A stretch of DNA of 64,000 nucleotides from an uncultured Bryobacteraceae bacterium (GCA_938003835.1 CALKXJ010000002.1:124001-188000), one strand, 5' to 3'; shown: positions 49,756 through 58,525, counted from the first letter of the stretch. The notes: generated by a model not told the origin, from the letters alone. A program made the numbers and translations.

Positions 49756-51069
49756 ATGAAGCGACGCGATTTCTTTCGAGCGCTCGGGGCCGTGGGGGTG
49801 ATTCCCGCCTCGGCCGCCCAGGAGGCGAGCCGGCGCACGGCGGGTCTTCCGCCGCTCACCATCCGGGAGGTGAAGGTCATCGCCACCAGCGGCGGCGCGC
49901 GCTACCGCTGGGTCTTCGTCAAGATCCTGACCAGCGAGCCGGGCTTGTACGGGATCGGCTCGGCGAGCAACCACTTCCAGACGCACGCCGTCATGGCGGC
50001 GCTCGAGCGGCACGCGGCGCCTTATCTGGTCGGCAAGAATCCCGACCGCATCGAGGACCTCTGGCAGGCGATGCATCTGCGGACCTACTGGCGCAACGGG
50101 CCGGTGAACAACAACGTGGTCAGCGCCGTGGACATGGCTCTGTGGGACATCAAGGGGAAACGCGCCGGCATGCCGGTCTACGAGCTGCTGGGCGGCAAGG
50201 TGCGCGACGCCGTGCCCTGCTACGACCATGCCGGAGGCAATGACCGGGAGTCGGCCGTCGAGAGCGTCCAGCGGTCGATGGCCAACGGCTACCGCTACAT
50301 CCGGGTGCAGTTGGGGCCATATGGCGGCGGCGGCTTCATTCCCGCCGGGCAAGGCAGCCGGCCCGAGGGTGGTCACGCCGGGCCGGCCTTCGACGAGGAG
50401 TTGTACGTCGAAACGATTCCCAAGCTGTTCGACTACGTCCGGGCGAAGGTGGGCTTCGAGCCGAAACTCTGCCACGACGTCCATTCGCACCTGACGGGCA
50501 TGAACGCGGTCGAGTTCTCGCGGCGCATGCAGCCCTATCAGATGTTTTTCGTCGAAGACGTGCTGCCGCCGGAGCAGATCGCCTGGTACAAGCACATACG
50601 CCAGGTCACCACGACGCCGCAGGCGGTGGGCGAGCTGTTCACCCACCCGTTCGAGTACCTGCCGCTCATCACCGATCGGCTGATCGACTTCGTGCGCTGC
50701 CGGGTGTCGGCCGTCGGCGGCATCACGCAGGCCAAGAAAATCGCGACGCTGTGCGAGGTCTTCGGCGTCAAGACGGCCTTTCAGGAGGGTGGTGACAACG
50801 ACCCCGTCAACCAGCTCGCCGCCTATCACGTCGACATTTCGAGCCCGGCCTTCGGCATCCAGGAGGAAAATCACTTCCCGGATTCAGTGCGCGAGATGAT
50901 GCCGGGCATGGGCGAGATCCGGAAAGGGTATCTCTACGGGAGCGACAAGCCCGGCCTGGGCATCGACATCGACGAAAGGCTCGCGGCGAAGTACCCCTTG
51001 CAGCCCATCACCGACGGCAGTCCCTATCCGCTCGACCGCACGCTCGACGGGGCGCTGGTCAAGCCCTGA
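49756..51069 (+). CDS. Tat-exported enolase-superfamily enzyme (mannonate-dehydratase-like)
   Basis: 437 residues from the ATG at 49756, with AAAGGAGG 5 bases upstream. Twin-arginine signal MKRRDFFRALGAVG. The fold is the mandelate-racemase-type enolase superfamily. The C-terminal half matches the D-mannonate dehydratase (ManD/RspA-like) subgroup: LCHDVHSHLTGMNAVEFSRR, FFVEDVLPPEQ, TPQAVGELFTHPFEY, AVGGITQAKKIA, FGIQEENHFPDS, PGLGIDIDERLAAKYP. Metal ligands are plausibly Asp in HDVH, Glu in VEDV and Glu in VGEL. Dehydration of a sugar acid outside the cytoplasm would follow from the signal. It precedes the 51108 oxidoreductase on the same strand (38-base gap) and is divergent from the 48333-47338 pair. 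Confidence 0.85.
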   Translation: MKRRDFFRALGAVGVIPASAAQEASRRTAGLPPLTIREVKVIATSGGARYRWVFVKILTSEPGLYGIGSASNHFQTHAVMAALERHAAPYLVGKNPDRIEDLWQAMHLRTYWRNGPVNNNVVSAVDMALWDIKGKRAGMPVYELLGGKVRDAVPCYDHAGGNDRESAVESVQRSMANGYRYIRVQLGPYGGGGFIPAGQGSRPEGGHAGPAFDEELYVETIPKLFDYVRAKVGFEPKLCHDVHSHLTGMNAVEFSRRMQPYQMFFVEDVLPPEQIAWYKHIRQVTTTPQAVGELFTHPFEYLPLITDRLIDFVRCRVSAVGGITQAKKIATLCEVFGVKTAFQEGGDNDPVNQLAAYHVDISSPAFGIQEENHFPDSVREMMPGMGEIRKGYLYGSDKPGLGIDIDERLAAKYPLQPITDGSPYPLDRTLDGALVKP

Positions 51070-51107
51070 AGATCCGCGATATGATGGCGCCGACCGGGAG
51101 GTCGAAC

Positions 51108-52310
51108 ATGAACGAACAGAAAACCGGACGCCGCGAGTTTCTGGCCGCCTCGAGCGGGCTGCTGATCGTCAAGCCCGAAGCGGCCTTCGGCACGCAGGCG
51201 AACTCGGCCGTCGAGGTCGGCATCGTCGGCTGCGGCGGCCGTGGCAACTGGATCGGGCCTTTTTTTCCTGAGTACGCGGGCGCGCGGATCGTCGCGCTGG
51301 CCGACGTGGTGCGCAAACATCTGGATGAGACGCGGGCGAAGTTCCAGGTCGATGCCTCCCGCGCCTATTACGGCCCGGAAGCCTATCGCGAGCTGGCGAA
51401 CTCCAGGCTCGACGGTGTGGTCATCCAAACGCCCACCTACTTCCATCCGGAGCAGGTGCGCGCGGCGATCGAAGCGGGCAAGCACGTCTTCGTCGCCAAG
51501 CCGGTGGCGGTGGACGTTCCCGGCTGCAAAAGCATCCTCGAGAGCGCGCGCCTGGCCCGCCAAAAGGGCCTCACGCTGCTGGTCGACTTTCAGACGCGGG
51601 CGCAGCCGGTTTTTCAGGAATCGGTCGAGCGCTTTCGCCGCGGCGACATCGGCAAGGCCGAACTCGGCCAGGTATTCTACTTCGCGGGGCGGCCGTCGAA
51701 AAACAAGGCGCAGCCGGGTATGGACCCGGGCCTGGCTCGCGTGCTCAACTTTTACATGGATCGCGAACTTGGCGGCGACATCATCGTCGAGCAGAACATC
51801 CACGTCATCGACCTGGCCAACTGGTACCTGGACGCTCATCCGCTGCGCGCCATCGGCACCGGCGGCCGCACCGACTGGAGCGGAACCGACTACGACGCCG
51901 GCAACGCCTGGGACCACTTCATCGTCACCTTCTGGTATCCCAACGATGTCGAGGTGGCCTTCAGCTCCCACCAGCTCACCCGGAGCTTCTCGGACCTGTG
52001 CGTGCGCCTGTTCGGCATCAAGGGAGCGGTCGATTCGCACTACGGCGGCCTAGTCCGCATCACCGGGGACAACGCCTGGCTGGGCACGGAGAAGGACGAC
52101 ACCTTCCGCCAGGGCGCCATCAACAACGTCAAGCTCTTCGTCGAAAGCATCCGTTCGGCGAAGCCCTTCAACAACGCCGAGGAGTCGGTGCGAAGCAACC
52201 TGAGCTGCATCCTCGGGCGCATGGCCGCCTACCAGGAGCGCATGATCACCTGGGAGGAGATGATGAAGTCCGAGGAGCGCTACGAAGTGAGCCTGAAATT
52301 GCGCTGGTAG
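51108..52310 (+). CDS. Tat-exported Gfo/Idh/MocA oxidoreductase
   Basis: 400 residues from the ATG at 51108, with GGGAGG (51096-51101) 6 bases upstream; an earlier in-frame ATG at 51081 overlaps this site. The N-terminus has TGRREFLAASSG, a twin-arginine signal. Rossmann start VGIVGCGGRGNWIG, ALADVVRKHLDE, VIQTPTYFHPEQ and VFVAKPVAVD; here the usual EKP is AKP, keeping the Lys. Later GDIIVEQNIHVIDLANWYL holds the pocket His/Asp. Probably cotranscribed with the enolase-family gene. Its 3' end converges with the metallo-beta-lactamase-fold gene (3-base gap). Confidence 0.9.
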   Translation: MNEQKTGRREFLAASSGLLIVKPEAAFGTQANSAVEVGIVGCGGRGNWIGPFFPEYAGARIVALADVVRKHLDETRAKFQVDASRAYYGPEAYRELANSRLDGVVIQTPTYFHPEQVRAAIEAGKHVFVAKPVAVDVPGCKSILESARLARQKGLTLLVDFQTRAQPVFQESVERFRRGDIGKAELGQVFYFAGRPSKNKAQPGMDPGLARVLNFYMDRELGGDIIVEQNIHVIDLANWYLDAHPLRAIGTGGRTDWSGTDYDAGNAWDHFIVTFWYPNDVEVAFSSHQLTRSFSDLCVRLFGIKGAVDSHYGGLVRITGDNAWLGTEKDDTFRQGAINNVKLFVESIRSAKPFNNAEESVRSNLSCILGRMAAYQERMITWEEMMKSEERYEVSLKLRW

Positions 52311-52313
52311 GCG

Positions 52314-53003
52314 TCAGGGCGCCAGTTCGTCGTACAGACCCGGCAGGCTCTTGGCGAACAGGCCGGTCATCGACCAGCCCGCCAGATCGTCGAGCTTGAG
52401 TTCACGCGCGACCTCCTCGCGGCTCTTGCCCGCCCGCTTGAGTTCCCGGACCCGGCGGCGCACGGTCTCGAAGTCGGCCTTCCAGCGGACGATGTCCTCC
52501 CGCCTGGAGATCGACCCGTGGCCGGGGATCACGGTGTCGAACTCGAGCTCGAGAATCCTGTCGAGCGTCTTCATCCAGGTCTCCGAGGAGCCCCCGCTGG
52601 CGTAGTCGATGAAGGGCGTGCCGCGCACGAACAGGTCGCCGGTGTGCAGCAGGCGATGTTGCGGAAACAGAATCACCACGTCGCCGTTGGCGTGGCCGAA
52701 GCCCAGGTGGCGCGCCTGGATCCGCTTGCCGCCCAGGTAGAGCTCGAAGGCGTCGTTGAAGGCAAGGCGCGTGGCGCCGGGCATGGAGTTGCGCACCAGG
52801 TTGGCGCGAGCGTTCGTGTGAGCGATGATCTCGGCCGACTCCATCAGGCGCGCGTTGCCTCCGATGTGATCGCCGTGATGATGGGTGTTGATCATGTAAC
52901 GCACTGGGCGGGGCGTGATGGCTCTGACCTTCTCGAGAATCTCCGGCACATTGCGCTCGAACTTGTCGTCGATGAGAATGACGCCCTCGTCCGTGGTGAG
53001 CAC
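52314..53003 (-). CDS. Metallo-beta-lactamase-fold hydrolase, 5' end interrupted by an in-frame TGA
   Basis: 229 residues from the first in-frame GTG (53001-53003). The zinc motif THHHGDHIGG is present, with later ligands in LLHTGD and VIPGHGSISRR, and a helical C-terminal extension. Upstream the same frame continues with coding-like sequence up to a TGA at 53103-53105 and, beyond it, to an ATG at 53156. The two parts together read like one signal peptide plus mature start. Either the gene carries a nonsense mutation, the assembly has an error, or translation starts internally and loses the first strand (LHVIFGSGG) of the fold. Related proteins degrade small esters, lactones or beta-lactams. 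It is convergent with the 51108 oxidoreductase. Confidence 0.65.
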   Translation of the reverse strand: MLTTDEGVILIDDKFERNVPEILEKVRAITPRPVRYMINTHHHGDHIGGNARLMESAEIIAHTNARANLVRNSMPGATRLAFNDAFELYLGGKRIQARHLGFGHANGDVVILFPQHRLLHTGDLFVRGTPFIDYASGGSSETWMKTLDRILELEFDTVIPGHGSISRREDIVRWKADFETVRRRVRELKRAGKSREEVARELKLDDLAGWSMTGLFAKSLPGLYDELAP

Positions 53004-53185
53004 GGCGACATTGCCGCCCGAGCCGAAGATGACGTGCAGGTCCGGAGCAAGCGCCTCGACGGTGAGGCCCGCCGGGGGCTGCTGGCTGAGAGCGAAAGCG
53101 AGTCACAGGCCGCCGGCGCCCGCCACAGTCGAGCGTAGAATGCGAGTGCGAGGCATGGCACGCCCCCCTCGGAATGTTTCTCCCA

Positions 53186-53191
53186 ATTGTA
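53186..53191 (-). promoter_or_regulatory. Candidate -10 element (TACAAT)
   Basis: TACAAT on the minus strand, 29 bases upstream of the ATG at 53156 that would start the intact form of the metallo-beta-lactamase-fold gene. A recognisable promoter upstream of that ATG supports the view that 53156 is the ancestral start. Confidence 0.3.
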
Positions 53192-53224
53192 GATCAGGCT
53201 TGCGCCCGGCCGAGCATCGCGCGG

Positions 53225-54079
53225 TTATGAGCCGGCGTCGCGCGCGGGCTCGAGATCGAGCAGGCTGACCTCAGGCCGGCAGTTCAACCGGACGCCCAGC
53301 AGGTTGCCGACGCCCCGGGTGATGTGAACCAGGCGCCCCTCCCAGCTCTGCAAGCCCTCGAGGAACCGGCGATCGCGAACCGCCTGGAACGGCACGTAGC
53401 CGACAACCGGGATGACAATCTGCCCGCCGTGCGTATGACCGCTCAGCATCAGATCCCAGGCAAAGGACGCAAGCGGGAAGCGCGTGTCCGGGTTATGGGC
53501 GAGCACGAGAGTGGGCCGGCCGACGGGGGCATCGCGGAAAGCGGATTCCGGATCGACTTCGCGCGACCAAAGATCGCCCACGCCGGCAACCAGCACCTCC
53601 TGGCCGGGGAGCTTCACGAGCCGGCTGGCGTTGTGGAGGCATTCGATGCCGGCGTCCTCGAGCACGCCGCGCAGAAGGGAGTGATCGCGGTAGCCGCCGT
53701 GGCGCGCCGCCCAGCGCCCGCCGTCGTGATTGCCGAACGAGGCAAAGGCGGGTACGGCGTCCCGCAGGCGGCGCAGCGCGCGTGAGTAGGCGGATGGGTC
53801 GGGCACGGTCCGCGTCGTGTAGTCGCCGGTCAGGAAGGCCATCTCCGGACCCCGCTCCAGGCCGAGTTCGATGGCCCGCTCGATCTGCACAAGAGGCACG
53901 CTCTCGGAGAAATGCAGGTCGGAGAGGTGCAGCACGCGAAGCCTGCGCATCAGGCCCTGGAGCGGAACGCGCTTTTCGGTCACCTCCAGCCAGCCCGGCT
54001 CAAGAAAGCGCGAGTAGGCGGGAATCGAAGCCAGCCCGGTGATGGAGGAGATCAGAAAGGTCCTTCGGCTTAACCGCAT
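53225..54079 (-). CDS. Tat-exported metallophosphoesterase, YaeI-like
   Basis: 284 residues. Twin-arginine signal LSRRTFLISSITG. Calcineurin-like phosphoesterase motifs in order: LHLSDLHF, LTGDYT, SFGNHDGG, VLAHNPDTR and SGHTHGGQIVIP, with all metal ligands present. Length and GHTHGGQ tail fit the YaeI-like phosphodiesterases that act on lipid or nucleotide phosphoesters at the membrane. The substrate cannot be assigned. It lies 33 bases downstream of the beta-lactamase-like gene on the same strand, possibly cotranscribed. Confidence 0.88.
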   Translation of the reverse strand: MRLSRRTFLISSITGLASIPAYSRFLEPGWLEVTEKRVPLQGLMRRLRVLHLSDLHFSESVPLVQIERAIELGLERGPEMAFLTGDYTTRTVPDPSAYSRALRRLRDAVPAFASFGNHDGGRWAARHGGYRDHSLLRGVLEDAGIECLHNASRLVKLPGQEVLVAGVGDLWSREVDPESAFRDAPVGRPTLVLAHNPDTRFPLASFAWDLMLSGHTHGGQIVIPVVGYVPFQAVRDRRFLEGLQSWEGRLVHITRGVGNLLGVRLNCRPEVSLLDLEPARDAGS

Positions 54080-54112
54080 CGGCGTCGTCGGCGTCGAGCG
54101 TTCTTCCTTCCA

Positions 54113-55042
54113 TTATCCCTGCCTGGCCGCCAAACCTTCCAGCAGAAGGCCCGTGAGCTTCGAGATGAAGCGGTTGCCGATATTGTCGGGCGAATAGTCG
54201 ACTTCCGGCAGATCCTCGCAGGTGGCGGCGATCACCAGGCGCCCTCCGGGCGCATAGACGATGCCCACATCGCTGCGGAGCCGGTCGAGCGCCCCGGACT
54301 TGCTGGCAACTTCGAGTCCGGAAGGCCTGCGGCCGATGCCGTCGCGATACTGTTGGCGCTTGAGGATCTCGATCATCTGGCGCGAGGCCTCGCCGCTTAC
54401 CGCCTCGCCGCGCTCGATCTTCTCCAGCAGCATCACCATCTCGCGCGATGTGCTCACGCCGATGCCAAAACGCTGGTTCTCGGGCTTCCGGCCCGCTTCC
54501 GTCCAGCCGCTCGGAACCGGCTTGACGTCCTTGCCTCCGCCCAGGATCTTTCGCAGCACGCGGGTCTTTGAAAGCCCCAGCCTGTCCATCTCCCGATTGA
54601 CGGCGTCGCCGGTGATGCGGTCGAGCAGCAGGTTCGTAGCCGTGTTGTCGCTGACGACGATCATCAGATGCACCAGGTCCTTGAGCGGCAGGCGGACGCC
54701 GTCGGAAAATTCCCGCAGCACCCCGGAGCCGCCGACCTTGTCCGCTTCGCGCAGGGTGAGCTGCTCCTCCCAGCGCGCCCGGCCCTCGGCCACCGCCGCA
54801 AAGACGCCCACCATGATCGCCACTTTGATTGTGGAAGCGGTCCGCACCGGCTCGTCTTCGCCGATGCCGAAGACGGCGCCAGTATCGAGGTTTTTGGCAA
54901 AGAGGTTGACGGTGGCAGGAAACAGCGCAACGGCCTGCCGGAGACGACGTTCCCAGGCCGGAGCGGGGACTTCCTGGCCGCCAGCGGCGACCGAGCCAGG
55001 CAAAACCGCAGAGGCGAGTAGTCGGCGTCGAGTGAAGCGCAT
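54113..55042 (-). CDS. Class A beta-lactamase-like serine hydrolase
   Basis: 309 residues from the ATG at 55042; a TTG one codon earlier is the alternative. The N-terminus FTRRRLLASAVLPG looks like a twin-arginine signal, as in some secreted beta-lactamases. Penicillin-binding motifs: STIK (nucleophile Ser with Lys), VVSDNTATN (SDN loop) and SKSGALDRL (KSG). The omega-loop Glu of class A enzymes (ExxLN) is not recognisable; the region reads WTEAGRKPENQRFG. Efficient penicillin hydrolysis is therefore uncertain, and it may be a related serine hydrolase or carboxypeptidase. A TACAAT hexamer lies 8 bases before the ATG. Confidence 0.85.
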   Translation of the reverse strand: MRFTRRRLLASAVLPGSVAAGGQEVPAPAWERRLRQAVALFPATVNLFAKNLDTGAVFGIGEDEPVRTASTIKVAIMVGVFAAVAEGRARWEEQLTLREADKVGGSGVLREFSDGVRLPLKDLVHLMIVVSDNTATNLLLDRITGDAVNREMDRLGLSKTRVLRKILGGGKDVKPVPSGWTEAGRKPENQRFGIGVSTSREMVMLLEKIERGEAVSGEASRQMIEILKRQQYRDGIGRRPSGLEVASKSGALDRLRSDVGIVYAPGGRLVIAATCEDLPEVDYSPDNIGNRFISKLTGLLLEGLAARQG

Positions 55043-55050
55043 CAACGGGG

Positions 55051-55056
55051 ATTGTA
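55051..55056 (-). promoter_or_regulatory. Candidate -10 element (TACAAT) close to the beta-lactamase-like gene start
   Basis: TACAAT on the minus strand with 8 bases to the ATG at 55042, implying a leader of about 1-2 bases. Confidence 0.4.
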
Positions 55057-55069
55057 TCCCGCGCGCGCC

Positions 55070-55654
55070 CTATCTGATCTCGAGGATCTCTTTTTCCTTG
55101 ACCTTGGAGGCCTGATCGACCTTCTGGATGTATTCGTCGGTCAGTTTCTGGATCGCCTCCAGCGCCCGCCGCTCGTCGTCTTCGCTGATCAGCTTATCCT
55201 TGACCAGCTTCTTGATGCTCTCGTTGGCGTCGCGGCGGATGTTGCGCACCGCCACGCGGTGCTCCTCGGTGACGCCATGCAGGTGTTTGACGAGCTGCTT
55301 GCGGCGTTCCTCGGTGAGAGGGGGAATGGGGACGCGGATGATCTTGCCGTCGTTGCTTGGGTTCAGCCCCAGGTCCGAGGCGCGGATCGCCTTCTCGATG
55401 GCGCCGATCTGCGAGACGTCCCACGGCTGCACCGTGATCAACGAGGGTTCCGGCACGTGGAGGGTGGCCACCTGGTTGAGCGGCGTCGGCACGCCATAGT
55501 AGTCCACACGGATCCCGTCCAGCAGGCTGATCGAGGCGCGGCCGGTCCGGATGCCCGCCATCTCTTGCTGGAGATCGCTCAAGACTTTCTCCATGCGCGC
55601 CTTGGCTTTCGCCTCCACGTCCTTGACCGATGCAGGAGCTTCGCCGGGTTTCAT
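55070..55654 (-). CDS. frr: Ribosome recycling factor
   Basis: 194 residues. Typical RRF sequence: [52 protein letters not shown] and [17 protein letters not shown], with the long helices ending in [10 protein letters not shown]. It splits terminated ribosomes together with EF-G. Last gene of the conserved rpsB-tsf-pyrH-frr order, 9 bases after pyrH. Confidence 0.98.
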   Translation of the reverse strand: MKPGEAPASVKDVEAKAKARMEKVLSDLQQEMAGIRTGRASISLLDGIRVDYYGVPTPLNQVATLHVPEPSLITVQPWDVSQIGAIEKAIRASDLGLNPSNDGKIIRVPIPPLTEERRKQLVKHLHGVTEEHRVAVRNIRRDANESIKKLVKDKLISEDDERRALEAIQKLTDEYIQKVDQASKVKEKEILEIR

Positions 55655-55663
55655 TCGAGTCGC

Positions 55664-56371
55664 TCAGTGAATCAGAGTTCCGATGGGCTCACCCATCGCC
55701 ATACGCATTATATTGCCAGAGACCGTGAAGTTGAACACGAGGACCGGTAGCCGGTTGTCACGGCACATGGCGATCGCCGAAGCGTCCATCACCTGGAGGG
55801 CCTGGGAGAGCACCTCATGGTATGAGATCTCCGGATACAGCACCGCGTCGGGGTGCTTTTCCGGATCACGATCGTACACCCCGTCGACGCGGGTGGCCTT
55901 GGCCACGATCTGGGCGTGGATCTCGAGGGCGCGCAATGTCGCCGCGGTGTCGGTGGAGAAGTAGGGATTCGAGGTGCCCGCGGCAAAGATGACCGTCCTG
56001 CCCTTTTCCAGGTGCCGGATGGCCCGGCGGCGGATGTACGGTTCGGCCACCGCGCGCATCTCGATGGCGGTCATCACCCGCGTGGGAATCTCGTGGCGCT
56101 CGAGCGCGTCCTGCAACGCCAGAGCGTTGATGACGGTGGCCAGCATGCCCATGTGGTCGGCGGTTACCCGGTCCATGTTGCGGGCCGCCGCATCGAGACC
56201 CCGGAAGAAGTTGCCGCCGCCCACCACCAGACCCAACTGCACGCCGGCGCGGACCACTTCGGCCAACTCTGCCGCCAGTTCATTCAGACGTTCCGGGTCG
56301 ATGCCGAAACCGGACTCTCCCGCCAGGGCGGCGCCCGAGAGCTTCAACAGGATCCGCTGGTATTTCGGCAT
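55664..56371 (-). CDS. pyrH: UMP kinase
   Basis: 235 residues. It is an amino-acid-kinase-fold UMP kinase with [66 protein letters not shown] and the closing [15 protein letters not shown]. It makes UDP from UMP in the cytoplasm and is bacterial-specific, unrelated to eukaryotic UMP/CMP kinase. Placed between tsf and frr in the conserved order. Confidence 0.98.
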   Translation of the reverse strand: MPKYQRILLKLSGAALAGESGFGIDPERLNELAAELAEVVRAGVQLGLVVGGGNFFRGLDAAARNMDRVTADHMGMLATVINALALQDALERHEIPTRVMTAIEMRAVAEPYIRRRAIRHLEKGRTVIFAAGTSNPYFSTDTAATLRALEIHAQIVAKATRVDGVYDRDPEKHPDAVLYPEISYHEVLSQALQVMDASAIAMCRDNRLPVLVFNFTVSGNIMRMAMGEPIGTLIH

Positions 56372-56384
56372 CGGGGCCGGCGCC

Positions 56385-57014
56385 TCAGCCCTTCCCGCCG
56401 GCCGCCTGCGGCCCGGTGCTGTCGCCGACCTTGAACCGGGCGAAGCGCGCCACGGTGATGTTCTCGCCCAGCTTGGCGATCTTGGACTTGATCAGTTGGT
56501 CGACGGTCATGGAGTTGTCCTTGATGAAGGGCTGCTCGAGCAGGCAAACCTCCTCGAAGAACTTCTCCAGCCGGCCTTCGACGATCCGGTCAATCACCTT
56601 TTCCGGCTTGCCCTCGGCGCGCGCCCGCTCGCGGGCGATTTCGCGCTCGCGTTCGAGGATCTCCGGCGTGACATCCTCGCGGCGGATGAACTGCGGATCG
56701 GCCGCCGCCACCTGCATGCACAGGTCGTGAACCAGCTCCTGGAAGTCCGGCGTGCGGGCGACGAAGTCGGACTCGCAGTTGACCTCGATCAGCACGCCGA
56801 GCTGTGCGCCGGCATGGATATAGGAGCCGATGATGCCTTGCCGCGTCTCGCGCGCTGCCTTCTTGGCCGCGGCCGCGAGCCCCCACTTGCGCAACAGAAT
56901 CTCGGCCTGCGCGACATCGCCTTTGGCCTCACTCAATGCCTTCTTGCAGTCCATCATTCCGGCCCCGGTGCGGTCCCGGAGCGCTTTGACCATCTGCGCG
57001 GTGATCTCCGCCAT
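56385..57014 (-). CDS. tsf: Elongation factor Ts, short form
   Basis: 209 residues, clearly shorter than E. coli EF-Ts (about 283) and close to the short form known from Thermus and chloroplast lineages. N-terminal UBA-like region [19 protein letters not shown] contains the TGAGMMDC motif, followed by [20 protein letters not shown] and [12 protein letters not shown]. It recycles EF-Tu-GDP. Between rpsB (73 bases upstream) and pyrH (13 bases downstream). Confidence 0.98.
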   Translation of the reverse strand: MAEITAQMVKALRDRTGAGMMDCKKALSEAKGDVAQAEILLRKWGLAAAAKKAARETRQGIIGSYIHAGAQLGVLIEVNCESDFVARTPDFQELVHDLCMQVAAADPQFIRREDVTPEILEREREIARERARAEGKPEKVIDRIVEGRLEKFFEEVCLLEQPFIKDNSMTVDQLIKSKIAKLGENITVARFARFKVGDSTGPQAAGGKG

Positions 57015-57087
57015 ATCGATTCCTTCCCTGCCTGTTCTGGTTTGATTCGACCTTGGGCGAGCCCGGGCTCAGCCGCGAGGCAAGCCT

Positions 57088-57984
57088 TCAGCTATCGAGA
57101 GCCGTCTCGCCCGCCGCCTCCTCCGGCACGGCGCCGGGCGGGTTCGCCGAGCCGCCCAAACCCGCCTGGCTCAGGCTCTCCGACATCAGTTGCTCGGAGT
57201 AACGCGGATCCAGGTACTTGCTGTATTCGACGGCCGCCTCTTCTGCGGGAGCCTCCTCAGCCTCGGCACTCGCCGGCACCGCGGCGAAGTCTTGCTCGGT
57301 CGCCAGCGCCCGCCCCTCGAGCACGGCGTCGGCAATCTTGGAGGCGAATAAGCGGATCGCCCGGAGCGCGTCGTCGTTGCCGGGGATCACATAGTCGACC
57401 ATGTCCGGATCGCAGTTGGTGTCCACCACCGCCACCACCGGGATGCGCAACTTGCGGGCTTCGCGCACGGCGATGGCCTCCTTGTTGGAGTCCACGGCGA
57501 ACAGGATGTCCGGCAGGCCCGGCATGTCTTTAATGCCGCTCAAGTTCTGTTCGAGCGCCTTGCGTTCGCGCTCCAGCCGGAGGATCTCCTTCTTCGAGCG
57601 CCCCTCGTAGGCGCCGTCCTGCGCCATCGCCTCGAGCTCCCGCAACCGCTGAATCGACTTCTGCACGGTGACCCAGTTGGTGAGCAGCCCGCCCAGCCAG
57701 CGGTGGTTGACGTAGTACATGCCGCAGCGCTTGGCCTCCTCGGCGATGGCCTCCTGGGCCTGGCGCTTGGTGCCGACGAACAGCACCGTCTTGCCCTGGG
57801 CCGCCATCTCGCTCACAAAGCGCATGGCGTCCTTAAAGAGCTTGAGCGTCTTTTGCAGGTCGATGATGTAAATGCCATTGCGTTCGCCGAAGATGTAATC
57901 TTTCATCTTCGGATTCCAGCGTCTGGTCTGGTGCCCGAAGTGAACGCCGGCTTCGAGCAATTCCTTCATTGTGACTTGCGGCAA
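57088..57984 (-). CDS. rpsB: 30S ribosomal protein S2, TTG start
   Basis: 298 residues, longer than usual because of an acidic Ala/Glu-rich C-terminal tail beyond the S2 fold. Conserved parts: [53 protein letters not shown] and [13 protein letters not shown]. The start is TTG at 57982-57984 (reads [13 protein letters not shown]): AAGGAGG at 57989-57995 lies 4 bases upstream of it, whereas the first ATG (57969) is 19 bases from that site. It is separated from rpsI by a terminator hairpin, so it probably has its own promoter in 57985-58070, which I could not identify. Confidence 0.97.
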   Translation of the reverse strand: MPQVTMKELLEAGVHFGHQTRRWNPKMKDYIFGERNGIYIIDLQKTLKLFKDAMRFVSEMAAQGKTVLFVGTKRQAQEAIAEEAKRCGMYYVNHRWLGGLLTNWVTVQKSIQRLRELEAMAQDGAYEGRSKKEILRLERERKALEQNLSGIKDMPGLPDILFAVDSNKEAIAVREARKLRIPVVAVVDTNCDPDMVDYVIPGNDDALRAIRLFASKIADAVLEGRALATEQDFAAVPASAEAEEAPAEEAAVEYSKYLDPRYSEQLMSESLSQAGLGGSANPPGAVPEEAAGETALDS

Positions 57985-58070
57985 ACTACCTCCTTAGGCG
58001 AAGGCCGCGCGGCGTACCGGCCTGCGGTCCAAACGAGATTTGCAGGTTGTGCCGCGCTGCCCGGAACGGC

Positions 58071-58102
58071 AGAGAAAACGAAGAGCGCCCCGGCGGCGCC
58101 CT
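58071..58102 (-). terminator. Rho-independent terminator after rpsI
   Basis: On the minus strand, AGGGCGCC (58095-58102) pairs with GGCGCTCT (58082-58089; one G-U pair) around a 5-base loop. A T-rich stretch (TTCGTTTTCTC) follows down to about 58071. It lies 25 bases after the rpsI stop and separates rplM-rpsI from rpsB-tsf-pyrH-frr. Confidence 0.72.
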
Positions 58103-58126
58103 CCTTCAACTGCCGGCGAGAAACCA

Positions 58127-58525
58127 TCAGCGCTTGGAGAACTGGAACCGCTTCCGCGCGCCGGGCCGGCCGTACTTCTTGCGCTCGTGCTGGCGCGGAT
58201 CGCGCGTCAGCAAGCCCTGCTCCTTGAGCTTGGGACGCAACTCCAGATTGAATTCGCACAGGGCGCGCGCGATGCCCAGCCGGACCGCGCCCGCCTGCCC
58301 GCTCAGACCGCCCCCGTGCGCGTTCACCAGCACGTCGAACTTGTCGGCCACTTCGGCGACGAGCAAGGGCTGGCGCGCCAGATGCCGAGCGGTCGGCGCC
58401 GGGAAGTACTCCTCGAGCGGACGCCCGTTGATGATGAACTGGCCCTTTCCGGGCCGCAGGAACACGCGCGCGACGGCCCTTTTCCTCCGGCCGGTGCCTT
58501 GGTATTGAACTAACGCTGTTGCCAC
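58127..58525 (-). CDS. rpsI: 30S ribosomal protein S9
   Basis: 132 residues. Typical S9: [43 protein letters not shown] and the basic tail [15 protein letters not shown] ending in SKR, which contacts P-site tRNA. Forms an operon with rplM (19-base gap). Confidence 0.98.
   Translation of the reverse strand: MATALVQYQGTGRRKRAVARVFLRPGKGQFIINGRPLEEYFPAPTARHLARQPLLVAEVADKFDVLVNAHGGGLSGQAGAVRLGIARALCEFNLELRPKLKEQGLLTRDPRQHERKKYGRPGARKRFQFSKR

Noticed and set aside
52314-53156. Selenocysteine at the TGA of the metallo-beta-lactamase-fold gene
   Set aside because: The TGA lies in the signal peptide, where a Sec residue would have no role, and no Sec-insertion hairpin was recognised right after it; nonsense mutation, sequence error or internal start are simpler.
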